Assembly (NCBI RefSeq): GCF_029784135.1
Contig: NC_073744.1
Span: forward strand, 105,109,266-105,173,265
From: Toxorhynchites rutilus septentrionalis
Lineage: Eukaryota; Arthropoda; Insecta; Diptera; Culicidae
Reading direction: 5' to 3'
Length of the DNA stretch: 64,000 nucleotides
Shown here: in pieces, positions 44,171 through 55,179 of the stretch
Position numbering within the stretch: the stretch's first letter is position 1
Layout of the letters: every line of letters begins with the position of its first letter
Notes under the pieces: generated by a model
Told to the model about the DNA's origin: nothing
The model's database searches: none
The model's input: the letters and a program-made list of their open reading frames with translations, nothing else
Translations under genes and position numbers: made by a program

Positions 44171-45090
44171 TACAACTGGTGAGTATGAAATATATTTCGG
44201 CTTTTTAATTAATTATTTTATCTTGTCTTATCAGCTTTGAATACATTTGACTCGTTTGCTTCCATCAATCGGTAAGTGAGAAAGATGATTTCTCCCATCA
44301 CCACAGTGCGGATTTCCACTTCTATCACAGCAGCCAACAACATCCGTTTTCCTACAGCAGTAACCTCCAACCCCTGTTGGCAATGCCGGGGGACAGCATC
44401 AACAGCAGCAGCAGCAGAATTTGACCATGGTATTGTATTGCGAAGAACTTTCCCCATTAGAGGTTCCGTGCTTCGCGCACATTCAAAAATCCTCTTCAGA
44501 CACGAAAACTCAACGACAAGGAGGTATTTATCAACTTGCTCAGCTGAATTACCACCCGGAGGAACCCGAATGCACTGATTCCGTTTTATAGTAGAATGAA
44601 AATAGGCGAGGTAAGCGAACGTAATCGCATGATATTTTAATGTTCGCATTTTTATCCGGATCCTACAACTGGTGAGTAGGGAATTCATTTCTGCTTTTCA
44701 CTTACTAATCATTTTATTTTGTTTCAGCTATGAATACATCCGACTCAATCAATCGGCGAGTGAGAAAGATGATTTCCCTCATCACCACATTGCTTATTTC
44801 CACTTCTGTCACGCCAGCCAACAGCATCAGCTTTCCCGCAGCAGTATCCTTTAAGTCCAGGGTGCTATTCCGGGGAACAGCATCAACAGTAACAGCAGCA
44901 GGACCTGGCCATCGATAGTATTTCGAGCAATTTTCCCCATCGGAGATCCCGTGCTTCACGCACATTGAAGAATCCTCCTCAGCCACATATCTGTGTCATC
45001 AAGGGCAAGGAGGTATTCATCAATGTACTCAGTCGGATTTGAATCGTCAATCCAGACAACCCGGATGCACCGATTCCATTATATACCTTA
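44171..45090 (+). repeat. Diverged 493-bp tandem duplication with intron-like sequence
   Basis: TACAACTGGTGAG starts at 44171 and again at 44664. The two units stay alignable to about 44590 and 45086. Each begins with a splice-donor-like ACTG/GTGAGT and, about 57 bases later, a pyrimidine-rich acceptor (CTTATCAG, TTGTTTCAG), with a branch-like TTACTAAT in the second. After the acceptor both are moderately GC-rich, with CAG-rich tracts (AGCAGCAGCAGCAG near 44400). Frames differ between copies and stops intervene, so I do not call a gene. AATAAA at about 45127 follows. Confidence 0.6.
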
Positions 45091-45479
45091 TTTTTATTAT
45101 ACATGGATTTTTATTATTTTTTTTCAATAAAATGATTAAAATCGATCAATGTATTTCCTTTTCATTTTCAATAACAAACCAATACAAACAAGCAGCAAGC
45201 AGGTCGACGCCTTGCACATGTTGGTGAAAAAGTGGTGTCAAGTTGTTCGATGAATGCATATGAAAGGTCGATAACTCGATTGCAAGGTGGCAGCATTTGA
45301 GGTCGATTGTTGACATTTCATCGACCCGATCTTGGCAGGCAAAACGGAATGTGGGTAGGAACCAGCAAGAGTAGCAGCGGCACGCGGCGGTACTCGATCG
45401 GGGGACTTGCTCTGTCACCACCGGCGTGAGTAGACGGGTTGAGTCAACGGTCGTCTGTGTTTTTTCTTCTCCAAGACGG
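45091..45479. other. No recognised gene
   Basis: AT-rich then mixed composition leading to a purine-rich block. Nothing identified. Confidence 0.35.
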
Positions 45480-46250
45480 GAGATAGAAGCGTCCTTTTTG
45501 TTGAAGTATTCAGCTTTTGGTGGTGATCCGACGCAGCCTGAATTGCTAGGGGAGACACGGAATACCTGGCGGTAGAAGAATTGTGTGGTGGCGGAAATTA
45601 GCGCCTTCGATCAATTGCTGAAGATTTGTGGTATTTTCGCAAAATGCGAGTGCAATATGGAGTGGAAGTGGCACGTGGCTGAAGGGTGGATTGGCGGATA
45701 AGTGGCTGGCTCAAGCGGCAAATTAAGCCGCGCAATTTTTGGTGTGCTGGTGCTGGTCGGCACTTGTGAAGAAATCACGGCACACGCGGTGCCCTGTGTA
45801 AAGAAGCAAGATGGCTGGAAATGAGTTGGTGAGTGAGCCGGCAACTTCCGGCGAGTGAATAGAGAAAAAGAAAAAAAAAAGTGACTAGAAATAAAGGCTG
45901 GAAAAGAAAAATAAGCGCTGTGAGCAGTGAGAAGGATAAAAGAGAAATGATAGAAAGTGAATTCGAAGAGAAGTGAAAAGGAATGAAGGGTGGGAAAGCA
46001 GTCGCTTCCGGTGAGAGAACAGAAAAGAAAGAGTGAATACAGGCAGAAATAGTGCGGAGAGAAGAGCGGCGGTTGGATGCTGGCTATAGGTCGACAAAAG
46101 TGTGTTCGCTGGAAGAGATCACGGATAGGCGGGAAGGAGTAAAGAATAGGAGCACATCTGAGGGAAGGAGCGAGGGAGAAGAGCGAAGAGGAGAGGAGCA
46201 GCCGCGCCGTTGGCCAGTCAGCCATATTAGGATAGTCCGGACTGAGCAAG
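45480..46250 (+). promoter_or_regulatory. Possible 5' UTR exon with splice donor
   Basis: This block is strongly purine-rich on the plus strand, with more GC and CpG than its surroundings. It ends in a good donor, GAGCAAG/GTGAGTGCG (46250/46251), followed by a (GA)n run. No long plus-strand frame is present, as expected of a non-coding leader. The long minus-strand frame across it (212 codons) is low-complexity S/F/L sequence mirrored from the purine bias. It could be the first exon of a host gene lying to the right, outside this window or beyond the repeats. Inference only. Confidence 0.3.
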
Positions 46251-46258
46251 GTGAGTGC

Positions 46259-46276
46259 GAGAGAGAGAGAGAGAGA
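46259..46276. repeat. (GA)n microsatellite
   Basis: GA dinucleotide run just after the candidate splice donor. Confidence 0.9.
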
Positions 46277-46439
46277 TTATTCGTGTGCGTGTGACATTAA
46301 CCAATATTTACCTATACATACGTTTCATTTCCTGTTCAATGGCGGCTCGTGAGCTGGCCGAGTAGGCAAGTGAGAAGTGTGAGAGGCGAAGCATCTCACA
46401 TGAGGACTATCAGCCCATATGTAGATGAGATTTCGTTAC

Positions 46440-46720
46440 AAAATATTGATCGATACACCTTGATAAGATGTACTTTCAGTTTTTTTTAACATATTTTTGT
46501 CTCAAAGCTATTGAGAATGGCTTAAAAAAAAAGAAGAGAAAGAAAGAAGAAAAGAAAAGGCGCACCATATAAGTACCATATAAGGACTCAAATATATGGT
46601 ACTACTGCCAAAATATTTTATTTAGTACCCTATACAATATTTTCCATACAGCTGGTGATTTTTTGGGGGCACTTTTTACTCCCTTACCCGGCCAGGCCCT
46701 CTCGATCATGTCTGTATATT
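46440..46720 (-). repeat. Inverted-repeat partner of 42720-42990
   Basis: Contains the reverse complement of the blocks at 42720-42990, ending TTTTTACTCCCTTACCCGGC. An A-rich tract (AAAAAAAAAGAAGAGAAAG) interrupts the match. Confidence 0.65.
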
Positions 46721-46749
46721 CATAAATCATGTAGGACATACTGAGAAAC

Positions 46750-48375
46750 GAAATACACCCAGGTTTTTTACGCGGTTTTTTTTACGAGTTTTTTTTACGC
46801 GGATTTTCGAATTAACGCGGTTTTTTTACGCGGATTTTCCAATTAACGCGATTTTTTTTTACGCGGATTTTCCAATTAACGCGGTTTTTTCTCGGATTTT
46901 CCGATTTTTGCGCGTAAACCTGAGCAACATCACTTCTCTCTCTCAGTTCATATCTCTCCCTTTCAAGCTCCCTCAGAGCGTATGCCGCACCCCATCACGA
47001 TTCTCAAGAGAATTTTTATGTGACCTTTTTGACGTAGGATTACGTCTTTCGGGAACATATTGGGGTACAAATTGAAAATCGAAAATCGAGCGCACCGTGA
47101 AAATTGTCCAATTTCAAATGCTTATTGCTCAGTCATTTTATGATGGATTGATCAGATTTTTGCGTCATTCAATTCCGGCACTCTATAACATTTTTTTACA
47201 TTGGCTAAAATAATATATGTCATGAAACTAACTATCGAACAATTGAAAAATCTCAACCCCTATCCTAACGGAAATACCCACTTCTGATTGGTCGAAATTG
47301 ACGACACATGCGGCGGGTCCCTAACAGAGACATCTAAATCAAGCTGCCTGGAGGAAATCGGCATCGCAGATACATGAAAGTAGGGGGAGCTTTTATTTTC
47401 ACCGACATGTATTCCCTAACAGAGATTTCAAATCCAAGGTGTCTGGGGGAAATCAGCATGTAAATACCCTCGTGGTCGATAGTTTAACTAACGACGCGCA
47501 CAAATGGATAGTGCTCATTGTAACTAGCGTGGGCATTGCTGATTGCATACGTGCTGGCGGATAAGTTCGGAGTGATGAACGAGTTTTTTTTTGTTATTTT
47601 CGTTCCAATAAGAATATATCGATAGGTAGATTGAAGAATGATGTTTCAATGAGCTGAATAGAACTTATGCTAGATGGAATATAAATAAAATTAAAATTTG
47701 GAACTTTTATGTTGGTTGCTTCGTGAAATTTCATATCAATGACCGATCATGTATTTTGAAACTTTTAGCAGAACTGTAAGCGTAAAATTGTATATGGTAG
47801 CTATTGTGTTAAAATGACTTGAAATATGAAACAATTTTTTTTTCTCCCAACGAAAGTTCATGCGACAAGCAAAATTGGAAAAATGAAGGAGTATTCGAAA
47901 AAGTGATTCCACATATGCTCTATATATCGTATTGGGTGCTGTTCGCTCAATTGAAATTCGCCTTGAGGCATGTAGCATCGTGTTCCCAAATCATCGAAGG
48001 TAGATTGAAGAATGATATTTCAATGAGCTGAATAGAACTTATGCTAGATGGAATATAAATAAAATCGAAGAGTTTTACAATTTATCCAAAATCAGCATGC
48101 AGCAGATAGCCTAACGGAATCCTACGTCAACTATGCGGTCGTGTCTTGGATACAACCCTCCTGTGACTTTTTTCTTTACGGGGAGTTTCCAATTAACGCG
48201 GATTATCCAATTAACACCGTTTTTTTACGCGGATTTTCGAATCAACGCGGTTTTTTTTACGCGGATTTTCCAATTAACGCGGTTTTTTTACGCGGATTTT
48301 CCAATTAACGCGGTTTTTTTTACGCGGTTTTTTTACGAGGTACGTATCCCCCGCGTAAAAAAAACCTGGGTGTAT
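46750..48375. mobile_element. Repeat element with inverted ACACCCAGG ends and ACGCGG-rich sub-ends
   Basis: Left end TACACCCAGGTTTTTTACGC and right end CCGCGTAAAAAAAACCTGGG...TGTA are inverted copies. Inside each, three to five units of ACGCGGATTTTCCAATTA alternate with T runs (46790-46890 and 48190-48320), in the same orientation on both sides. The interior 47031-48145 is a separate repeat family. No coding sequence. Likely a non-autonomous DNA element with an insertion inside. Confidence 0.7.
47031..48145. repeat. Dispersed repeat with GACGTAG-CTACGTC terminus
   Basis: Begins at the palindromic GACGTAGGATTACGTC (47031-47046) followed by TTTCGGGAACATATT. It matches 62051-62720 over several hundred bases and ends TCCTACGTCAACTATGCGGTCG (48120-48141). 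Inside are imperfect tandem units containing CCCTAACAGAGACATC and a mirrored copy of AGATTGAAGAATGAT (47629 and 48002). No gene. Confidence 0.75.
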
Positions 48376-48988
48376 GAATGATTCTTATTTTTTTAATGTA
48401 TCATTCATTCACACAGCAATCACCTACAAATAACATCTGGCATTTGCAGCAATGTTTAAAAATAGTTGATTTCATTGGTTTTAACTTACTCCAGTGTTGA
48501 AAAAAAACATGTGGTGAGTTTAAATGCTCATAGCTATACGGAAAAAGATTTTTCAGTTTAGTTTGCACAACCACTACCCTTGATTATCCCTATTTGATTA
48601 CTGTGTGGCATATCAAACGCGATGTCAATAGAGCTTAACATAGCGCTTAACCTGTGACGGGTTAGTACCATTACCCACCACCATTAGCGCAACAGTATGT
48701 AGCCGTTAAACGGGTAACGCTTCAACGCACACTCACACATAGACACGAGCCGAATATCTACTCCTCCTCACATCATTCTCACACTCTTTCATCGATACTC
48801 CACGAGGTAAGTTGCACAATTACCTGACGTTCAATTTTGGCGATATTTTTGAAAAAAAATACATTTTTTTTTTTGAACTGATTTAGTCAGCGCACAAAAA
48901 TGTTTGTTTTGATATCACGGAACAAGGAAATGTAAACAAAGGCGCGGATTGCGTCAAAACATTCAAATATTCTGGTAATGGATGTTGG
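48376..48988. other. No recognised gene
   Basis: Mixed-composition sequence, one plausible splice donor (GAG/GTAAGTTG near 48805), nothing supported. Confidence 0.35.
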
Positions 48989-49000
48989 CTGGAAGATAAT

Positions 49001-49561
49001 TTTTTTTTGTTTAAATCGTTTATTTTTACAGGCTCAGTTACATAGGTTTAAAGGAGCCGAACTCCTTACTGTATTGTTACTAGTATATATACATTTTTCT
49101 TTAATTCTAATGTTAATAATATAGGAAACCGATTACTCGCGGTCAACTCGAGTTTAGAAGGGTGACATATTTTCTTCAGGAAAAGGAGGGGATATGAGGA
49201 TATGTTGACAATGATCACACTCACACTCTCAATCACACTCATCACACTCAATTCTTAAACCTATCTTATATCTAATATGTATTTACAATTCATCTTATTC
49301 TTAAGAAGGGATCCGATCTCTCACAAAGGAAAAGGAAAAGGAAAAACTAAGGGTATAAGGACAATCACACACGAAGATCGATAGCTTTAAGGAATACATA
49401 TATTTGGGACATGTAATCAAGGTCTAACCGAGCCAACACGTCTCTCACCGGCACATTGGGCTGCCTTCCTCGGGCCCGAAGGGTGACTACTAAATTCGAT
49501 CTGGCGACAAGATACAGCTCGCACGACCAAACAACGTGTTCGATGTCGTGGTAACCTTGGA
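49001..49561 (-). mobile_element. 5'-truncated sister-subfamily non-LTR with 12-bp target duplication
   Basis: CTGGAAGATAAT occurs at 48989-49000 and 49562-49573. The minus strand starts inside the zinc motif region (GYHDIEHVVWSCELYLVARS), ends the frame at 49365, and runs through the 3' UTR to an A run. It belongs to the subfamily of 35072-35960. Only about 65 residues of ORF2 remain. Confidence 0.93.
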
Positions 49562-49573
49562 CTGGAAGATAAT

Positions 49574-49991
49574 GTTTACTATATTTATTTTTATCACGAG
49601 AATCCATCATTCCTAGTAAATTTATGATTTCCGTTTTAATTTACCCCGAATTTCAACTTGGTGTACCTTATATATTTAACTTGATAAATGTATAAAAGTG
49701 TAATATGTGTAATATTATGGAATATAATTTCAGCCGATTTTTGTAATTTTCCTTATAAAATTCGGAACGTGTCAAAATGACGCGTAAACCTAGTGTTAAC
49801 AACAACAAAGAATGTCGCTATTTTGACAAAAATCAATATTTCTAAAAAATCCTACGTACGATGACAGGAAATATATCTAAGATTGCATTAAAAAAGTGGT
49901 TGAAATCGGTCCACTAGAAAGAACTCCCATCAGTCTATCCAGGGGATAATCCAAATGACACTAATATTTTTTTGTTTGTTAAGTAATATTA
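49574..49991. other. No recognised gene
   Basis: AT-rich spacer before the mariner element. Confidence 0.4.
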
Positions 49992-51271
49992 GGCTGTCAA
50001 AAAAGTCCTGCGGTATTTTTTTTTGAATTTTCATTTGTTCATAAAATTAGTTACAATCATCTGTTTTAAGTCAAATATGCGCCGTTTTGTTCGATGACTT
50101 GTTCCCAACGAGATGCCAACTTCATAATACCTCTGTTATAGAAGCTCGCTTCCTTATTGGCAAAAAACTCGGATAGCAAATTTTCACAGGCCTCTTTTGT
50201 GGCTAACTTCTGACTACCTAGCTCGTTCGCCATGGACAAAAACAGGTGGTAGTCACATGGTGCAAGGTCCGGACTATACGGCGGATGCAATAGAACCTCC
50301 CATCCGAGCTCCCGGAGCTTCTGGCGCGTCACCAAAGAAGTGTGTGGCCTGGCGTTGTCCTGATGGAAGACAATGCGGCCTCTGTTTATCAAAGATGGCA
50401 TCTTCTTCATGAGTGCTACCTTCAAGCGGTCCAGTTGTTGGCAGTACAGGTCCGAATTGAGCGTTTGGCCATAGGGAAGCAGCTCATAATAGATTATTCC
50501 TTGACAATCCCACCGAACACACAGCAGAACCTTCCTGGCCGTTAATGAGGGCTTGGCCACCGTCTGAGCGCTTCAGCGGGCTTCGACCACGACCGTTTGC
50601 GCTACACGTTGTCGTAAGTGACCCACTTTTCATCGCCAGTCACCATCCGCTTCAGAAACGAGTTGATTTTGTTGCGATTCAGCAGCGATTCACATGCGTC
50701 GATACGGTCAAAGATGTTTTTTTTGCGTCAACGTGTGTGGCACCCATACATCGAGCTTCTTTGTGAATCCAAGCTTCTTCAAATGTTTAATAACGGTTTG
50801 ATGACTTATCCCCAGCTCTTGGCCGATGCTACGGCTGCTACTATGCCGGTCTTTCTCGGCTAATTCAGCGATTTTGTCGCAATTTTCGACGACAGGCCTT
50901 CCGGAGCGTGGTGCATCTTCGACGACCTCTACACCAGAACGAAAACGTTGAAACCATCGTTGTGCGGTGGAAATGGAAACTGTATCGGGTCCATAAACTG
51001 CACAAATTTTATTGGCAGCTTGAGATGCATTTTTGCCTTTGTCATAGTAGTACTGTAAAATATGTCGGATTTTCTCTTTATTTTGCTCCATATTTGCGAC
51101 ACTATAACTCACGAACGACTTAACCAAACAAAACACTATCAAGGACTATATTATAGCGCGCAAAAATACCTTTCCAACAAGCTATAGTATGACTCGATAC
51201 AATGAATACAACTAGAACTACGCGCTTACAACGACACCTCGCGGAAATACCGCAGGACTTTTTTGACAGCC
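49992..51271 (-). mobile_element. Full-length mariner (DD34D) with perfect 27-bp TIRs, broken transposase
   Basis: Termini at 49992-50018 and 51245-51271 are exact inverted copies (start GGCTGTCAAAAAAGTCCTGC). TA-rich flanks occur on both sides. The transposase runs on the minus strand between them. Confidence 0.93.
50066..51088 (-). pseudogene. Mariner transposase, frameshifted
   Basis: The minus strand starts near MEQNKEKIRHILQYYYDKG (about 51088), with two helix-turn-helix regions (ISTAQRWFQRF, SSRSIGQELGISHQTVIKHL). An extra A in a run near 50710 shifts frame before FLKRMVTGDEKWVTYDN, which holds the first catalytic aspartate. One lysine codon there is TAG. Another one-base change near 50570 restores frame to VLLCVRWDCQGIIYYELLPY. 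The second motif is VFHQDNARPH and the third PYSPDLAPCDYHLF, with 34 residues between the last two aspartates. All three catalytic residues survive. It ends at 50066. Three lesions only, so it is a recent death. Confidence 0.9.
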
Positions 51272-51807
51272 TTATATATACCTAATTAAACTGTGATATC
51301 AGATTAGTCTTAGTAAATTATTTTCTCGTTGAAAACAATCGCGAAAGCCACAAACTTTTTATGGTGTTCATAGTGTGCTACCACCTTAACACTTTAAGGA
51401 CCGGGAAGAAATCTGTAAGACATACGCCTAAGACGTACCGCACGTTTTGACTTGTGTGAAGTTGCTCGATTTGCTTGCAAGTTTTTAAGAGGCTTTAAAC
51501 TTTGCAGTTCATTCGCCTCTATGTGTGAATTTAGCGGATGAAAGTTCAGCGGATAAAAGTTTTTGTTGCGTGCAAGTTTCTGTTCAACGTCTTGCTGGAT
51601 TTAATGAATAATGAATTATTTCAGTTGAAATAAATTAATTGCTTATCAAGTAACAACTTTCAAAATCATGCTCATTAGATAGAGAATTGAATGAATCATT
51701 CATCTTTCCACATAGTTTTTTTTTCATGATAGTGTCAGAGAAAAGTTATAGACTGAAACGAGAACGGTCAATATAAGAAAATATACAGAATTTTGAAAAT
51801 CAAGAAA

Positions 51808-53895
51808 GGTAAAGGGACGAACGATTGTCTCGCGCTGCTATCTTCTGAAATCCAAATCGCATTTGCTCGCAAAGAACAAATGGCTTCCGTTTTTCTCGAT
51901 ATCAAAGGGGCATTTGATTCAGTTTCCATGGAAATTCTCTCAGAGAAACTTCATAATCGTGGACTTTCACCAATTCTGAATAATTTCCTGTACAATTTAC
52001 TCTCAGAAAAGCACATGTTTTTCAATCATGGCAGCTTGAAATCTTCTCGTAACAGTTTTATGGGCCTCTCACAAGGCTCCTGCCTAAGCCCCCTCTTGTA
52101 CAGTTTTTACGTCAATGATATAGATGATTACGTCAATGATATAGATGATTGTCTAACTAGAGATTGCACGTTGAGACAACTTGCAGACGATGGAGTTATT
52201 TCCATCACGGGTACTAATCCCGCAGTTCTGCAAAATTCCTTGCAAGATACCCTGAACAACCTGTTCATGTGGGCTCTCAAGCTGGGTATCGAATTCTCTA
52301 CGGAGAAAACTGAAATGGTCCTTTTTTCTAGGAAGCACGAACCCGCCCAATTCCAGCTTCACCTATCCGGCAAAACGATCAAGCACTCGATGTTTTTCAA
52401 ATACCTTGGAGTATATTTTGACTCTAAATGTACCTGGGGAATACACATTGCGTATTTGAAACAGAAATGCCAGCAAAGAATCAATTTTCTCCAAACAATA
52501 ACCGGAACATGGTGGGGTGCCCATCCAGGAGACCTCATTCAGTTATACAAAACAACGATATTATCAGTGTTAGAATATGGCAGTTTTTGCTTCCGATCAG
52601 CTGCCAGGATTCATATTCTCAAGCTGGAGAGAATACAATATCGTTGTTTGCGTATAGCCATGGGGTGTTTGCATTCGACACATACGATGAGTCTCGAAGT
52701 TTTGGCAGGAGTACCCCCGCTTACTCTTCGGTTCACAGAATTATCCTACAGATTTCTCATCCGTTGCAAGATCATGAATCCATTGGTGATTGATAACTTC
52801 GAAAATCTACTCCAACTGACTCCTCAGTCAAGTTTTATGTCTCTATACCATGAGTACCTTACCCATGAAGTGCACCCTTCACCGGGCATCTCCAACCAAG
52901 TTTGCTTCCCATACTTTTGCAATTCCTCTGTCAATTTTGATCTGTCCATGCGACAAAAGATCCATGGAATCCCAGATCATCTACGCTCCGATTACATTCC
53001 GGAGATATTTTCGGCAGAATATGGGAAAGTTAGATCTGATAAAATGTTCTTTACTGACGGTTCATGCATAAACGGGTCCACTGGCTTCGGCATCTTCAAT
53101 GAAAATTCCAGTGCCTCTTTCAAACTCAAAGATCCTTGTTCCGTGTATGTCGCTGAACTGGGTGCGATATATTACGCATTAGGGATCATTGAAACATTGC
53201 CCATCGACCACTATTTTATTTTTTCAGACAGTCTCAGCTCAATAGAGGCAATCCGCTCAATGAAAGTTGATAAACGCTCATCTTATTTCCTAACAAGAAT
53301 AAGACATCTATTGAGTGTTTTGGTCGAAAAATTATTCAAGATTACCTTAGCATGGGTTCCCTCTCATTGCTCGATTCCGGGGAATGAGAAAGCGGACTCG
53401 CTAGCTAAGGTGGGCGCTTCAGAAGGCACACTTTTTGAAAGGCAAATTACTTATAACGAATTTTTTCACATTCCTCGTCAGGACACACTCGTTAGTTGGC
53501 AGCGCATGTGGAGTGAAGATGAGTTCGGTCGTTGGTTACACACGATTATCCCTAAGGTTTCGACGAAAGCTTGGTTTAAGGGATTGAATGTCGGTCGTGA
53601 TTTCATTCGCGTGATATCTCGGCTTATGTCCAATCACTACAACCTAAACGCGCATCTCTATCGAATTGGGCTCGCAGCAAACAATCTTTGTGATTGTGGC
53701 GATGGCTACCACGACATCGAGCATATTGTCTGGTCGTGTATCCGGTTCCATGCTGCTCGCTCTCAGCTCTCTAGAGCACTGAGAGCAAAAGGCAGACAAT
53801 CGGATATCCCCGTCCGGGATATCTTAGGTAGCCGTGATCCTGATCTTCTGCTTCATCTATACCTGTTCCTCAGGAACGCCGATGTCAACGTTTAA
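51808..53895 (+). CDS. Partial ORF2: RT, RNase H, zinc finger, uninterrupted
   Basis: About 695 residues remain open to the stop at 53895, the same stop as copy 1. RT blocks are FLDIKGAFDSVS, GLSQGSCLSPLLYSF and LADDG. RNase H residues are TDGS, AELGAI, SDSLSS and NEKADSLAK. The terminal zinc motif is CDCGDGYHDIEHIVWSC. A 21-bp in-frame duplication at 52108-52149 (YVNDIDD twice) lies between the two RT motifs and adds seven residues not seen in copy 1. There is no start of its own; the frame enters from the flank. It lacks the endonuclease, so it is not autonomous, but the low number of lesions suggests a young insertion. Confidence 0.9.
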   Translation, partial: GKGTNDCLALLSSEIQIAFARKEQMASVFLDIKGAFDSVSMEILSEKLHNRGLSPILNNFLYNLLSEKHMFFNHGSLKSSRNSFMGLSQGSCLSPLLYSFYVNDIDDYVNDIDDCLTRDCTLRQLADDGVISITGTNPAVLQNSLQDTLNNLFMWALKLGIEFSTEKTEMVLFSRKHEPAQFQLHLSGKTIKHSMFFKYLGVYFDSKCTWGIHIAYLKQKCQQRINFLQTITGTWWGAHPGDLIQLYKTTILSVLEYGSFCFRSAARIHILKLERIQYRCLRIAMGCLHSTHTMSLEVLAGVPPLTLRFTELSYRFLIRCKIMNPLVIDNFENLLQLTPQSSFMSLYHEYLTHEVHPSPGISNQVCFPYFCNSSVNFDLSMRQKIHGIPDHLRSDYIPEIFSAEYGKVRSDKMFFTDGSCINGSTGFGIFNENSSASFKLKDPCSVYVAELGAIYYALGIIETLPIDHYFIFSDSLSSIEAIRSMKVDKRSSYFLTRIRHLLSVLVEKLFKITLAWVPSHCSIPGNEKADSLAKVGASEGTLFERQITYNEFFHIPRQDTLVSWQRMWSEDEFGRWLHTIIPKVSTKAWFKGLNVGRDFIRVISRLMSNHYNLNAHLYRIGLAANNLCDCGDGYHDIEHIVWSCIRFHAARSQLSRALRAKGRQSDIPVRDILGSRDPDLLLHLYLFLRNADVNV

Positions 53896-54418
53896 TGATT
53901 TTTCCTTCGTTGTGTCCCTGTTTCGTATCCCTCCTATTCGATATATAAACTTTTACTTAGTCGCGGCAATACATACACACACTCTTTACAGATACACGGG
54001 CCAAAGGTTGTGCAGTCCACTGATGATTCAACAAAAGCCAAAGATTGTACCGCTCATGACAACTCTACACGAGCTGATGATTGCGCCGGCTAGTGACCAT
54101 TCTATCCTGGATTCCTCGAGAAGACGCACCACGCTAGATATGGGGTACAGACATAGGGGGCGTTGCTGATTAATGGTCAGCTGCATCCCAATAGGAAGTA
54201 TCCCGTGTCGGGCACAGGTACAGATCATCGAAGACAGCAACATCACAATTACGAAAACACTTGTAATACTAACCTCGAGCCAACCGCGAGTAATCGGTTA
54301 CATATTGCTAACATAGTTATAAGGCAAACATTGTCGAAATATTGAACTCCCGGCCCCGTCAGGTTGACGCCATATGAGCCTTAATAAAAATATATATTTT
54401 GGATAAAAAAAAAAAAAA
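51808..54418 (+). mobile_element. 5'-truncated I-superfamily element (copy 2)
   Basis: Nearly identical to 12860-15432 and begins within the RT region (GGTAAAGGGACGAACG). The target AAGAAAGGT lies before it (51800-51808) and again after the A run (about 54418-54427), giving a 7-9-base duplication. It lacks ORF1, endonuclease and the RT N-terminus. Confidence 0.93.
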
Positions 54419-54969
54419 AGAAAGGTGTTCGAATATTGTTATCGAAGCTATTTTTACAGATATTTTACCTATCTTCCAGCCACCATTTCATTAATCGGAA
54501 AAGGGTCTGAGAAAAGTTATAGCCCAAGTTGTATGAGAGAAATTAATTATTTCAAAGAAAATAGAAAAAAATATTTGAAAGGACCGAAAACACATTCTCG
54601 AGATAGTACTCATTCGATAAAGAATATTTTTATTCAAGGGTATGAGAAAAGTTATTGGCCAAAACGTTCACGAGTTGTACGGGGGAAAGGGTCTGGCTGG
54701 GTAAGAAAGTAAAAAGTAAAAAGGAAGTAAAAATTTCTATTGTATAGAAATTTTGACTATTTTTCGAAACCCTATGTAATTCACCATAGGATCTATAGTG
54801 AAAAACGTACATTTCAATTTTTAGCACGTCATTCTCAAAAGCTTCGAGATAAAAAATTTTAAAAAATACTAAAAGTGCATTATAGTATGGTATATCGAGA
54901 AATATAATATAAAACTAAATTCCTAAAAAATTGAAGTACTAAAAAAAATCTTGAAATATTGAATTTTTT
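54419..54969. other. Right part of the split left arm and a dispersed repeat
   Basis: 54419-54720 continues the inverted-repeat arm. 54690-54960 matches the 42443-42640 repeat (GGATCTATAGTGAAAAACGT). No gene. Confidence 0.6.
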
Positions 54970-55179
54970 GACGTAGAACTACGTCTTTCATTAAGGTAGC
55001 CAAATCAGAAAACAGGTTAGGTTTTTATGAAATAAAGTTAACTATTTTTGCCGCGAACGGATTTTGGCGATTTATATATTCCCTAAGATTTTTTAATATG
55101 CTATTCATTAGAATCCCCTGATTTGTAAATGGTTAAAAATCATGAAAACTTCAAGCGTTTCCATTTTCCCATACAAGCC

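Noticed and set aside
44900..45060. PIH1-domain-like peptide (GKEVFINVLSRI)
   Set aside because: The resemblance is a dozen residues in one frame, interrupted by stops, and differs in the sister duplicate.
45611..46249. A 212-codon minus-strand protein
   Set aside because: It is a long run of S, F, L and P caused by the purine-rich plus strand, with no domain or conserved pattern.
46790..48320. A CRISPR-like array from the repeated ACGCGGATTTTCC units
   Set aside because: Units are separated by T runs rather than unique spacers, they sit at transposon-like ends, and the DNA is eukaryotic.
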